Source: Candidatus Saccharicenans subterraneus (GTDB taxonomy: Bacteria; Acidobacteriota; Aminicenantia; Aminicenantales; Saccharicenantaceae). From it: a stretch of DNA of 64,000 nt. The stretch lies in assembly GCA_003426165.1 (NCBI GenBank), contig QUAH01000004.1, forward strand, positions 131,501 through 195,500, written 5' to 3'. Positions 37,849-46,421 of this stretch are shown one piece after another (the first letter of the stretch is position 1; every line of letters starts with the position of its first letter). Under the pieces are notes generated by a model, which was not told where the DNA came from, did not search any database, and saw only the letters and a list, made by a program, of their open reading frames with translations. The position numbers were made by a program, and so were the translations under genes.

Positions 37849-37876
37849 TTGAATTTTCTAAAGGAATTTTTATAAA
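37849..37876 (+). promoter_or_regulatory. Promoter of the DUF4332 gene
   Basis: TTGAAT (37849-37854), 16-bp spacer, TATAAA (37871-37876). The predicted start point near 37883 falls after the track start codon (37877), which rules that start out. The 37619-37848 stretch shows nothing else I can support. Confidence 0.5.
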
Positions 37877-37915
37877 ATGTTCATGCTCAGCAAAATCCAA
37901 CTAAGGAGTATGCCC

Positions 37916-38320
37916 ATGACTTTGCTTAAGGCTATTGAAGGAATCGGCGATGTCTTTATGGAAAAGCTGAAAGAAGCCGGGGTTTACAACGTCAAGCAAC
38001 TGCTCAGGGCGGGAGCCACTCCAGCCGGCCGCAAGGAACTGGCCGAGAAGACCGGCCTCAGCGAAGCCCAGATCCTTAAATGGGTTAACCGGGCTGACCT
38101 GATGCGGATTAGAGGCATAGGAGAAGAATACAGCGACCTGCTAGAAATGGCCGGCGTGGACACCGTGGTGGAGCTGGCCCAGAGAAATGCCCAGAACCTC
38201 CACCAGAAACTCCTGGAAATCAACCAGGAGAAAAAGCTGGTGCGCCGTGTTCCGGCCCTCAGGATGGTGCGTTACTGGATAGAAAGGGCGAAAAAGCTCC
38301 CGAGAATTGTAACCTACTGA
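37916..38320 (+). CDS. DUF4332-family helix-hairpin-helix protein
   Basis: 134 residues from ATG 37916; aaggag lies 7 nt upstream, and the earlier ATGs at 37877 and 37910 are before the transcript or too close to that site. Two helix-hairpin-helix units are visible: LKAIEGIGDVFMEKLKEAGVYNVKQLL and LMRIRGIGEEYSDLLEMAGVDTVVEL. This is the DUF4332 layout (PF14229). HhH motifs bind DNA without sequence specificity in other proteins, so a nucleic-acid role is likely but unproven. The C-terminus is basic (RYWIERAKKLPRIVTY). Confidence 0.85.
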   Translation: MTLLKAIEGIGDVFMEKLKEAGVYNVKQLLRAGATPAGRKELAEKTGLSEAQILKWVNRADLMRIRGIGEEYSDLLEMAGVDTVVELAQRNAQNLHQKLLEINQEKKLVRRVPALRMVRYWIERAKKLPRIVTY

Positions 38321-38417
38321 GCCGCCGCCGGACCCGATTCGTTCTCAGGCATACTGCCAGCATCCTGAAGCGGGGGTTTTCTCTTACATTTTTAATTTTT
38401 CATATTTTCTTGTAGCC

Positions 38418-38570
38418 TCAAGTTGCCATTCCACGGCCCTCAGGCATTGAGTCTTCAATGACCGGGAGCTTCCCTAAATAAATCTTGTCGTTTCCAGTGT
38501 TTTTAAGGCCGGCAACCAACATGAACATCGCCAAGATATCATAAAACTGATTTTGCTCTCCCGTGGCCAT
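38418..38570 (-). CDS. Possible small ORF (50 aa) downstream of the second dyad
   Basis: Too short for the ORF track. Translation from ATG 38570 reads MATGEQNQFYDILAMFML and continues to a TGA at 38418, with balanced composition and a hydrophobic stretch (ILAMFMLVAGL). Upstream are the dyad at 38618-38637 and TTGAGC with an 18-bp spacer to TATATG. The start lacks a clear Shine-Dalgarno. I do not recognise it; it may be a remnant of a longer gene. Confidence 0.25.
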   Translation of the reverse strand: MATGEQNQFYDILAMFMLVAGLKNTGNDKIYLGKLPVIEDSMPEGRGMAT

Positions 38571-38617
38571 CACCGGGTACCGATAACCAATCTCCTGGTG
38601 ACGGCAAAAGCCTTAAC

Positions 38618-38637
38618 ATATGAATGGTTATTCATAT
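38618..38637. promoter_or_regulatory. ATATGAAT-4-ATTCATAT dyad, related to the one at 2698
   Basis: 8-bp perfect arms with a GGTT spacer. On the minus strand both sites read CCTGATATATGAA, then differ, then read TTCATAT. An ArsR/SmtB-like operator is a reasonable reading. No regulator gene is adjacent. The rest of the 431-bp gap (38321-38751) holds only the small ORF listed above. Confidence 0.4.
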
Positions 38638-38751
38638 ATCAGGTGCCAGGGCGCGGGCTCAAGGTGCTGAACATCTCTCCGGGCTGTCAACATTTCAGGT
38701 ATCGAAATTCTGATCAGCATTACCCAAGGCCGAAAAAAGCTTCTACTGCTC

Positions 38752-40110
38752 TTAATTGTATTTTCTTTTAAAAAAATAATAGGCGGGGAGCCCGGCCAGG
38801 ACGGTCAGGATGGCCACGCCCGACGGTCCGGGGCTCTGCAGCAATCCCAGCACGAGGATACTCACCCCGGCCAGCAGGTAAATGACCTGCACCAGCGGAA
38901 AGCCCGGCAGCTTCAGGTTGTCCGGATGATTCTTTCTCAGCTTGAAAACTCCCACCACCGCCAGGATGGGAAAAATTCCCAGGGAAAAGCCCATGTAAGT
39001 CAGGATGTGCTCAAAAGTCCCGGAAACGACGATGACCGCAGCAATCGCCCCCTGAAGCCAGATGGAAAGGGCCGGCACCCGGCTGACCGGGTGGACCCTG
39101 GCCGCGAACGGAAAAAACAGCCGGTCCGAGGCCATGGCGTAATAGACCCTCGGGCCAATGATGATAAAGGCACTCAACGAGGAGAAAAGGGCAAAGGCAA
39201 TCATTATGGACAAAAACTTTTCCCAGCCAGCCCCCAGGAGCTTACCGGCAGCCAGCCCGCCCACCGAAATCACGCCCTTCATCTCCGCCGGTGGAACGGC
39301 ATAGACATACAGCAGGTTCAGTCCCAGGTAAAGCAGGATGACCACACCCGTGCCCAGGAGCAGCGACAGCGGCAGGTCCCGGCGTGGATTTTTTATCTCC
39401 GACCCCAGGTAGGCCGAGGCGTTCCAGCCACTGTAGGCGAACATGATCCACATCAGCGACAGGCCAATCACCTTGAGCGAGGAAAAATCGGCCGGAAGCC
39501 AGTCGCCGCTCGTGAAATGACTCCAGCTTCCCCGGCTGCTGGCAAAACCGATGGCCACCAGGAAGAGAATCAGTCCCACCTTGCCCGTGGTCAGAATGTT
39601 CTGGACCCGGGCTCCGGGCTTCAAACCCTGGACGTGAACCAGGGTGAAGGCAAGAATCACCAGGATGGCTATGGCTTTCTTGGTGACCACTGGCAGGACA
39701 GTCACCCCCAGTTTCAGGGGCTCATCCAGAACCGGGAAAGCCCGGGCCAGGTATTCGCTGAAGCCCACAGCCGAGGCGGCAATCGGCGCCGAAAAGCCCA
39801 CGAAGAAGGAAACCCAGCCGCTCAGGAACCCGGCCAGTGGATGGAAGAGGCGCGATAGAAAGTAATACTCTCCCCCAGCCCGGGGAAAGGCAGCCCCCAG
39901 CTCGCCGTAGCTCAGGGCCCCGCACAGGGCAATGAGTCCCCCGCCCACCCAGAGCGCCAGCATCAATAGCGGATGGCCCAGGTCGCGAAGCAGCAGCCCG
40001 GAAGTGGTGAAGATTCCGGCCCCGATCATGTTGGCCACCACGATGTTACTGAGCGACACCGGCCCCAGGGTCTTCTTCAGTTCCGGTTCGTTCCTGCCGG
40101 GAACATCCAT
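38752..40110 (-). CDS. APC-family amino acid permease
   Basis: 452 residues from ATG 40110; the track start is a TTG two codons earlier. Twelve predicted transmembrane helices. Signature of the amino acid-polyamine-organocation family: LGPVSLSNIVVANMIGAGIFTTSG at the N-terminus (helix 1 with the GxG break) and FAYSGWNASAYLGSEIKNPRRDLP in helix 6. LSALSAYGELGAAFPRAGGEY-type helix 2-3 region (YGELGAAFPRAGGEYYFLSR) is present. The substrate cannot be read from sequence. Single gene with its own promoter. Confidence 0.92.
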   Translation of the reverse strand: MDVPGRNEPELKKTLGPVSLSNIVVANMIGAGIFTTSGLLLRDLGHPLLMLALWVGGGLIALCGALSYGELGAAFPRAGGEYYFLSRLFHPLAGFLSGWVSFFVGFSAPIAASAVGFSEYLARAFPVLDEPLKLGVTVLPVVTKKAIAILVILAFTLVHVQGLKPGARVQNILTTGKVGLILFLVAIGFASSRGSWSHFTSGDWLPADFSSLKVIGLSLMWIMFAYSGWNASAYLGSEIKNPRRDLPLSLLLGTGVVILLYLGLNLLYVYAVPPAEMKGVISVGGLAAGKLLGAGWEKFLSIMIAFALFSSLSAFIIIGPRVYYAMASDRLFFPFAARVHPVSRVPALSIWLQGAIAAVIVVSGTFEHILTYMGFSLGIFPILAVVGVFKLRKNHPDNLKLPGFPLVQVIYLLAGVSILVLGLLQSPGPSGVAILTVLAGLPAYYFFKRKYN

Positions 40111-40139
40111 CTTCAACCTGCCTTTTTTCAGATGAGCAA

Positions 40140-40168
40140 AATCTACTTTATGGGCGGCGGGTGGTCAA
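40140..40168 (-). promoter_or_regulatory. Putative promoter of the APC permease gene
   Basis: Minus-strand TTGACC (40163-40168), 17-bp spacer, TAGATT (40140-40145). Leader about 23 nt before the ATG. Confidence 0.45.
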
Positions 40169-40365
40169 GGATTTTTTTGCGTGGCCCCGCCCCCAGGCCA
40201 TACCCAGCCGAGGCAGAGCCTGGCTAATCTGCCTGGAGCGGGGCGAAGAGAGAGGACCAGTTTATTGAGAACGACCCCTTCCTTAACAACTTTTGACAGC
40301 AAGTCAGCTATTGTGGTACTTGAATAGATGACTCCGGGTCACAAATTCCATCGGAGGGAGATACC

Positions 40366-41253
40366 ATGGGGAAAACAAGAAAGATAGTTCTGGTGTTGTT
40401 TTGCTTCATATTGATTTCATCCAGTTTTCCTCCCGGCCAGGGCCTCCTGGCCCAGGAGGTCCGCCTGGATGTGCCCTTTGTCCCAACACCCTACGAGGTC
40501 ATTGAAGACATGCTGAGGTTTGCCGAGCTCAAGAAAGGTGACATTCTCTACGACCTGGGCTGCGGCGACGGAAGGATTGTCATCGAGGCTGCCCGCCGGG
40601 CCGGAATCAGGGCGGTTGGCATTGATATCGACCCGGAAAGAATTAGGGAAAGCCGGGAGAACGCCAGGATAGCCGGCGTGGAGAACCTGGTAGAATTCCG
40701 CAGGGCCAATATCTTCGAGGCCGACTTCAGCGAGGCCACGGTGGTCACCATGTATCTCCTGCCCGACGTCAACATCCGCCTGCGCCCCACCATACTTAGC
40801 CTCAAGCCCGGAACCCGGATCATCTCCCACCAGTTTGACATGGACGAATGGCAGGCCGACCGCATGACCTACGTGCCCATAGACCTTTACGTTCATACCG
40901 TTTTCCTGTGGATTGTCCCGGCCAACATTTCCGGCACCTGGGACTGGAGCCTGAACTTAAACCAGAAGAAAACGGACTGCCGCCTGGAAGTCAACCAGGC
41001 CTACCAGTACTTCTCGGGAAAGCTCTACCTGGGAGAACAGGTCCTCCACATTCCCGAAACCAAGGTAGTAGGGCCAAATGTGGAATTTTCGGTAATTCTG
41101 CCCGGCACGGCCGACACCGAGCTCATCTTCAGCGGCCAGGCCGAAGGCGATCAACTGAACGGCACAGCCACCCTGGTCCAGGGGAAAAAGAATGCCCGGC
41201 AGACCTGGAAAGCAACCCGCCGTCCCGGGACCGCCACCTCGATAGAGCGCTGA
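40366..41253 (+). CDS. SAM-dependent methyltransferase with N-terminal signal sequence
   Basis: 295 residues. A signal peptide (IVLVLFCFILISSSFPPGQ, residues about 6-24) precedes a class I methyltransferase domain: motif I ILYDLGCGDGRIVIEAARRAG near 60-80, GIDIDPERI (acidic residue binding SAM ribose), ATVVTMYLLPDVN. The fold from about 30 to 175 resembles the small Methyltransf_25/31 type often acting on protein or lipid. The C-terminal about 110 residues are a beta-rich add-on (GTWDWSLNLNQKKTDCRLEV) of unknown function. SAM is cytoplasmic, so export of such an enzyme is unexpected; the signal may be an anchor. Strong site ggaggg before ATG. Confidence 0.78.
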   Translation: MGKTRKIVLVLFCFILISSSFPPGQGLLAQEVRLDVPFVPTPYEVIEDMLRFAELKKGDILYDLGCGDGRIVIEAARRAGIRAVGIDIDPERIRESRENARIAGVENLVEFRRANIFEADFSEATVVTMYLLPDVNIRLRPTILSLKPGTRIISHQFDMDEWQADRMTYVPIDLYVHTVFLWIVPANISGTWDWSLNLNQKKTDCRLEVNQAYQYFSGKLYLGEQVLHIPETKVVGPNVEFSVILPGTADTELIFSGQAEGDQLNGTATLVQGKKNARQTWKATRRPGTATSIER

Positions 41254-41281
41254 TAGCCTGTAGATTCCGGAGTTCAATAGC

Positions 41282-41304
41282 CCTAGGGATTTCTAGTTCC
41301 CTGG
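41282..41304 (+). terminator. Possible terminator after the methyltransferase gene
   Basis: CCTAGGGA...TCCCTGG pair with one bulged base, followed by attttatg. It lies 29 nt past the stop codon. The T-run is poor. The rest of 41254-41576 contains nothing I recognise beyond an isolated CGTCATTCCCG that recalls common bacterial dispersed repeats. Confidence 0.3.
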
Positions 41305-41576
41305 ATTTTATGACGCGGTTCCGAGTCTTATCAACCAGGCTAAATTCTTATTTTACTTTTATCTTACCTTTCCCGACTAATCCGTCATTCCCGTGAGTAA
41401 TAGCGAGATTTCTCAAGGCACCGAGCACGACCCGAACCTGGAATAGCACGGCAGTTGGTTCGCCAACGGTACGAGTCTAACCAAATACCTAAGGCGCGAC
41501 TTGAGTTATCCTCCAGGGGCCCCTTAACCGGTGGCTTGATCTTGCCCCGGGGAGTGATAATTGCCCGGTTTTACCC

Positions 41577-42296
41577 TTAAAAATCCGGAGGAGTTTTTTT
41601 CTTGAAGCTCAATGAGATTCCAGACCGGCTGCGGGAATCAATAGTCGTCTCCAGCTCGGGCTGCGAGTAAGCATAATCCAGAAACTCCCTGATCCCGGGC
41701 TGAAGCCAGCGGCTGCCCCGGCCCTGCCCGACATTGTGGGCAGCAAAACAGCCACCCGCTTCGAGCCTGGGCAGCACCGCCTCCAGGTAATTCCTGTACC
41801 ACTCCTTGTCGGCATCGCAAAAAACAAAATCAAAGGGCCCGGGAAGAGCCGGCACAATTTCATGGGCATCACCCAGCCTGGCTTCAATCAGGTGGTCCAG
41901 GCCAGCTTCCTTGAAGTTGGCCACCGCCTGGCGGTAGCGGTCCTCGTCAATTTCTATGGTTACCAGCCGGCCGCCGGTTTTGCTCAGGGCCCAGGCAATC
42001 CAGATGCCTGAATGGCCGGTTGAGGTGCCGATTTCCAGCGCCCGCCTGTAGCCATGTTTGATAATCAGGTCATAAAGGATCTGCCCGTCGCTTTCCGGGA
42101 CATTCATGTCGTGCCAGGTATAACGCCGGCTTTCCAGGAATTTTTTTACCCGCCGGTCAAGGGCCGTTTCCTCGCTCTGCGCCTTCCCGCCGCCCGAGGA
42201 TAGGGTGACGGCTCCAAGCAAGATGAAGGCCAGCAGAAGCAAAAACGCAGCCATCCTGTTGATAATACTAAGTTTAGCTTTCGCTGTCATTTTCAT
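41577..42296 (-). CDS. Class I O-methyltransferase-like protein with N-terminal signal/anchor
   Basis: 239 residues. A hydrophobic segment (MAAFLLLLAFILLGAVTLSS, about 15-34) is followed by a COMT/CCoAOMT-type fold: RALEIGTSTGHSGIWIAWAL (motif I, about 87-106), VTIEIDEDRYRQAVANF, FDFVFCDADKEWYRNYLEAV (metal-binding DADK), HNVGQGRGSRW. The domain itself is ordinary for the O-methyltransferase 3 family; the N-terminal export segment is not. It converges with another exported methyltransferase gene. ATG 42296 or 42290 both keep the segment. Confidence 0.8.
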   Translation of the reverse strand: MKMTAKAKLSIINRMAAFLLLLAFILLGAVTLSSGGGKAQSEETALDRRVKKFLESRRYTWHDMNVPESDGQILYDLIIKHGYRRALEIGTSTGHSGIWIAWALSKTGGRLVTIEIDEDRYRQAVANFKEAGLDHLIEARLGDAHEIVPALPGPFDFVFCDADKEWYRNYLEAVLPRLEAGGCFAAHNVGQGRGSRWLQPGIREFLDYAYSQPELETTIDSRSRSGISLSFKKKTPPDF

Positions 42297-42659
42297 GGGT
42301 TTCAGCTTTCAGACTTTGTTACCATCAATGTTCATATTTCACCACTCCAGTTTACCAGATTTTGCTTTCCCGGGCCCGGCATTTCTTCTGTCCTCAATTA
42401 GACTAGACCCGGACCTGGGACTGGCTGGCAGAAGAAACTACCTTCTGACAGCAGCCTTCCATGCTTTTATTTGTTATCTACCCGGGCTCTGCCGGCAAAA
42501 TTTTACTTTTCTTTTTTTTGCTTTTATGTTATTAGTAATTCTCAAAGCTTAAGGTCTTATAAGTGATAACCGAAATAAAAGAACCGGCGGTTGATCCCTT
42601 TTTTAGTGCCAGTCCGGCACGGTTTTTAACGATAAACAATTCGGAACAAGGAGTCTTTC
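42297..42659. other. Intergenic region upstream of ilvE
   Basis: 363 bp. It contains a small hairpin GTGCC-AGTCC-GGCAC followed by ggttttt about 36 nt before ilvE, too short (5 bp) to call an attenuator. No T-box or leader peptide could be seen. The 115-aa plus ORF of the track here is a chance frame. Confidence 0.3.
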
Positions 42660-43625
42660 ATGTTTCCTAATACCCACTTCAAGAATGCCAAGAAATACTG
42701 GTACATGGGCAAGCTTTACGACTGGTCAGAAGGCATCTTCCACCCCATGATGCACGCCCTGCATTATGGAACCTGCACCTTTGAGGGTATCAGGGCCTAT
42801 CCCACCTCCAGGGGCCCGGCCATTTTCCGGCTCAAGGAACACATCGACCGCTTTTTCCACTCGGCCCAGGTCATCAAGATGAAAGTCCCCTATACCAAAG
42901 AAGAGGTCATAGAAGCCTGCCGGCTGATCGTGCGGGAAAACCAGCTCGACAGCGCCTACATCAGGCCGCTGCTGTTTTATTCTTACGGCAACCTGGGCCT
43001 GGTGCCCAAGTTTTGCCCGGTGGAAATGCTGGTCGGGGCCTGGGAATGGGGCGCCTACCTCGGCGAAAAAGCCAGGCTGGGTGTCAATGCCTGCATCGTC
43101 CCCAAGCGCCGGATTCACATCTCGCAGCTCGACCTGTCAGCCAAGCTGGGCGGGGTTTACGTTCAGTCGATGATCAACGGCACCGAGGCCCGGGAAAGGG
43201 GCTACGATGAAGCCATCTTCCTCAACCTGGAAGGCCGGGTGGCCGAAGGTCCGGGCGAAAACCTGTTCGTGATAAAGGATGGCGTGTTCCACACCAACGA
43301 CCGCTCGGAATCGATCCTGGAGGGTATCACCAGGACCAGCCTGCTGGAGATTGCGTCCGACCTGGGCTACAAGACCAGGGTGGCCCCGATTACCAAGGAC
43401 GACCTCTTCCGGGCCGACGAGGCCTTCTTCTGCGGGACGGCGGTTGAAGTAACCTCGGTGGTTAAAGTGGCCGATTTCTCTGAAAACCCGGTTGATGGCC
43501 CGGTCTATATTCTTGGCAACGGAACTCCCGGACCGATTACCACCAGGATTGCCGAAGAGTACAGGAAGGTGGTCACCGGCCAGAACCCGAAGTTCGAAAA
43601 GTGGCTGACCTACGTCAGGGATTAA
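42660..43625 (+). CDS. ilvE: Branched-chain amino acid aminotransferase
   Basis: 321 residues, fold-type IV PLP aminotransferase acting on Val/Leu/Ile and their 2-oxo acids. The N-terminus YWYMGKLYDWSEGIFHPMMHALHYGT(C)TFEGIRAY matches bacterial IlvE. The PLP lysine is in DLSAKLGGVYVQS, and the loops GRVAEGPGENLF, ILEGITRTSLLEIA and GTAVEVTSV are complete. RBS aaggag at 7 nt. Monocistronic. The substrate range could include other aliphatic amino acids. Confidence 0.95.
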   Translation: MFPNTHFKNAKKYWYMGKLYDWSEGIFHPMMHALHYGTCTFEGIRAYPTSRGPAIFRLKEHIDRFFHSAQVIKMKVPYTKEEVIEACRLIVRENQLDSAYIRPLLFYSYGNLGLVPKFCPVEMLVGAWEWGAYLGEKARLGVNACIVPKRRIHISQLDLSAKLGGVYVQSMINGTEARERGYDEAIFLNLEGRVAEGPGENLFVIKDGVFHTNDRSESILEGITRTSLLEIASDLGYKTRVAPITKDDLFRADEAFFCGTAVEVTSVVKVADFSENPVDGPVYILGNGTPGPITTRIAEEYRKVVTGQNPKFEKWLTYVRD

Positions 43626-43758
43626 CCGGCCGGCAACTTAGCTCCTGACAGTTAAGTTCTCTGTCTTTCTCGGCTTGCGCCCCGATAAAAATACCATAAC
43701 TTGCCCGGCCTCCCGGACAGCTTGTGACTTGCCACTTATGGATTTAACGGAAGGAAAA

Positions 43759-43778
43759 AAGTTATAATTTTATAACTT
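43759..43778. promoter_or_regulatory. 9-2-9 dyad AAGTTATAA-TT-TTATAACTT upstream of the GH172-like gene
   Basis: A perfect inverted repeat 27 nt before the ATG at 43805. TATAAT (43763-43768) lies inside it, so a bound regulator would block the promoter. No convincing -35 can be placed at 16-18 bp. Confidence 0.4.
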
Positions 43779-43804
43779 AGAATTTCTCAAAAAGAGGCTA
43801 CCCG

Positions 43805-45994
43805 ATGAAAACTCTAAGGCCGGGAAGAAAAGACCCTATCAGGAAAATGAAAAAAGCGCATTGGTTCTGCTTATCTTTCATACTCTTTCTTTTATTCAGC
43901 CTGGCTTATGGCCAGAATATTCTGTCCTCGCTGGGCGAAAAACAGAATTACCGCAGCAAGAGGATTTCATCCTTTGACCCGACCGGCGGCAACCGCGACG
44001 CCATAAGCATTGCTCCCGGCCAGACCGCGGTCCTGGCCGAGATCAAGGGGCCGGCGGCCATCCACCATATCTGGTTTACCATCTCGGCCGAAGCTTTTTA
44101 TGGTCGCAAGCTGGTACTGCGGATGTACTGGGACGGTGAGGATACCCCCTCGGTTGAGGTTCCCGTGGGCGACTTTTTCGCCGTCGGTCACGGTCTAAAC
44201 CGCAACCTGGTCTCGGTGCCCATCGTCCGTTCCTCCGAGGGCCGGGCCCTCAACTCTTACTGGTTCATGCCCTTCCGCTGGTCTGCCCGTATTACCGTGA
44301 CCAACGAAGGCAGCCGCCCCGTAGGCTCCTTCTATTACTACATAGATTACCGGGAAGTCGACGACCTCAAGCCTGAAGTCCCCTACTTCCATGCCCAGTA
44401 CCGGCAGGAATTTCCCTGCGAGCCCGGGAAAAACTACCTCATCCTGGACGCCGTCGGCCGTGGACACTACGTGGGCTGCAACCTGAGCGTCCTGCAGAGG
44501 TCCATGGGCTGGTGGGGTGAGGGGGATGACATGATTTACGTGGACGGGGAAGAGTCGCCGTCCCTTCACGGCACGGGCAGCGAGGATTATTTCTCCGACG
44601 CCTGGGGAATGAGAGAGGGCAATAATCTTTATTACGGCTGCTCGCTCCAGGAAGAAGACTTCCAGGTGGGGGCCAAGGCCACGGTTTACAGATTCCACCT
44701 GCCCGACCCCATCCCCTTCTCCCGGTCGATAAGGGTCACCATAGAGCACGGCCACGCCAACGATCGCTCGGATTTCTACAGCTCGGTGGCCTACTGGTAC
44801 CAGGCCGAGCCGCACAAGCCATTCCCACCCTTCCCGCCGGTCGACCGGAGACTGCCCTTTGCCCTGGAGACCAGTGACAATTTTACCCAGCCGCTCTGGG
44901 TGAAAATCAATAACGTTGAAGGCAACGAAATAACCTACCAGGACAATGTCAGCGGAACCAGGATAACCGCGCCGACCCTGGCCACGATTCTTACTTCCTA
45001 TTATGACCAGGGGGGACAGCGTTACCAGGCAGTCGGCACAGAAGGAGCCAGCACCGGTTACCGGGCGAAACTCACTCTCAAAGCCAGCCTGCACGACATT
45101 TACGATATCCAGGTTTATTACCTGAAAGGGCCGGGAATCGGCAACTGGTCCATCCTGAAAGAAATTCCAAAGACGGAAGAAAAGGCCATCTCAGAAGAAG
45201 AAAAGAAAAGCGACGAGACGCAGGAAAAGGTCCAGGAAAAGATAAAAGAAGAGGAAAAGAAAGAAGTCGAGGAAAAGCAGGAACAGGTGGAGCCCGTAAC
45301 CCCACCCGAGCCCGAATACCAGACCCTGGCCAGGGTCAATGGCTATGGGCCGGAAACCTCGATCGAAACCCTGACCATCAAGGCCCAGGAACTCGTGATG
45401 GGAGAAAATGTTTTCTGGCTGGAAGTCGCCGGAAAGGACGTCAGGTCCACGGCCTCCGACCTGGCCATCGTCGGGGTGAATCTCATTCCGGCCAGGCAAA
45501 ACTTCGCCCTGGACTGGTACCTGATAGGACCCTTTGACGCGCCCGACATGAACAACCTGACCACCGTCTATCCGCCGGAGCAGGAAATAAAGCTTAACAG
45601 GTCCTACCAGGGCAAAGGTGGATTGCCCGTTGCCTGGAAGCAGGTTAAAGCCCCGGCCAGCGGCTACGTGGCCCTGAGCCAGCTGGTCCAGCCCAATGAG
45701 CAGGCCATCGCCTACGGCCTGACCTACCTGTATTCCCCCGAAGACCGTGAAGTGGTTCTTCTCCTGGGGAGCGATGACGGGGTCAGGCTGTGGGTAAACG
45801 ATAACCTGGTCCACACCAACCCTTCATACCGCGGGGCCTATCCCGACCAGGACAGGGTCAAAGTCAGGTTGCAGGCCGGCTGGAACAAGGTGCTGATAAA
45901 GGTGCTGCAGGGTGCCGGGGGCTGGGGTTATTACCTGAGGATCCCCGACCCGAAAGGCGAGTACCGCTGGAGCGCCCGCCCGACTGACAAGTGA
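43805..45994 (+). CDS. Exported DUF2961 (GH172-like) protein with charged insert and C-terminal beta domain
   Basis: 729 residues. Signal peptide WFCLSFILFLLFSLAYGQ, which would be canonical if translation began at the in-frame ATG 43847 instead of 43805. The DUF2961 domain (about 40-410) is clear: GPAAIHHIWFTI, LRMYWDGEDTPSVEVPVGDFF, HGTGSEDYFSDAWG. This family includes GH172 enzymes acting on difructose anhydride and D-arabinan (established). The lysine/glutamate-rich segment EEEKKSDETQEKVQEKIKEEE (about 460-500) is a low-complexity spacer. The C-terminus (about 515-729) is a beta-rich carbohydrate-binding-like module (SDDGVRLWVNDNLVH, GWNKVLIKVLQGAGGWG). A periplasmic or surface glycan role is likely. 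Confidence 0.82.
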   Translation: MKTLRPGRKDPIRKMKKAHWFCLSFILFLLFSLAYGQNILSSLGEKQNYRSKRISSFDPTGGNRDAISIAPGQTAVLAEIKGPAAIHHIWFTISAEAFYGRKLVLRMYWDGEDTPSVEVPVGDFFAVGHGLNRNLVSVPIVRSSEGRALNSYWFMPFRWSARITVTNEGSRPVGSFYYYIDYREVDDLKPEVPYFHAQYRQEFPCEPGKNYLILDAVGRGHYVGCNLSVLQRSMGWWGEGDDMIYVDGEESPSLHGTGSEDYFSDAWGMREGNNLYYGCSLQEEDFQVGAKATVYRFHLPDPIPFSRSIRVTIEHGHANDRSDFYSSVAYWYQAEPHKPFPPFPPVDRRLPFALETSDNFTQPLWVKINNVEGNEITYQDNVSGTRITAPTLATILTSYYDQGGQRYQAVGTEGASTGYRAKLTLKASLHDIYDIQVYYLKGPGIGNWSILKEIPKTEEKAISEEEKKSDETQEKVQEKIKEEEKKEVEEKQEQVEPVTPPEPEYQTLARVNGYGPETSIETLTIKAQELVMGENVFWLEVAGKDVRSTASDLAIVGVNLIPARQNFALDWYLIGPFDAPDMNNLTTVYPPEQEIKLNRSYQGKGGLPVAWKQVKAPASGYVALSQLVQPNEQAIAYGLTYLYSPEDREVVLLLGSDDGVRLWVNDNLVHTNPSYRGAYPDQDRVKVRLQAGWNKVLIKVLQGAGGWGYYLRIPDPKGEYRWSARPTDK

Positions 45995-46421
45995 TGAGCC
46001 AGGACAATCCGCTCTCTGCCTAAGCAAGAAGACCATTGCCGGCCCAGAGGCAGAGAATTTTTAAGTGGCAATCCGCGCGGGTGAGTTCCATTGTTAAGGC
46101 TCCCTTTCCCTGAGAATTCATTATTCGTAATATTATCAATTAAGAGCACGCCTGCTTTTTGAAAACTTTGAAATTAAAATTTGAAGTCTGGCTTTTTCCC
46201 TGAATTTCCTGTCTTTGAACGGGAGAGGTCACCATCGCCCCTGATGGCGAACGATTTGATTAAATAGGGGGACGCGGGCAAATCTTTCTCGAAAAATAAA
46301 GAAAATGAAATGAAAAATTTATAACCTCTCTGGAAAGGGCTATCTTAAGTATTTTAAGAATAAGAGAAAAGACTGCTGCCCTAACCACCCGGGAATGGAA
46401 AATCTTAAGAGTTCTTAAGAG
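45995..46421. other. AT-rich intergenic region
   Basis: 427 bp between convergent genes. It contains a 5-bp stem TCGCC-CCTGAT-GGCGA and a repeated cttaagag motif next to the decarboxylase stop. No gene, tRNA or recognisable element is visible. Confidence 0.4.

Noticed and set aside
37877-37915. Track start of the DUF4332 gene at 37877
   Set aside because: It directly follows the -10 box and lacks a ribosome site; aaggag favours ATG 37916.
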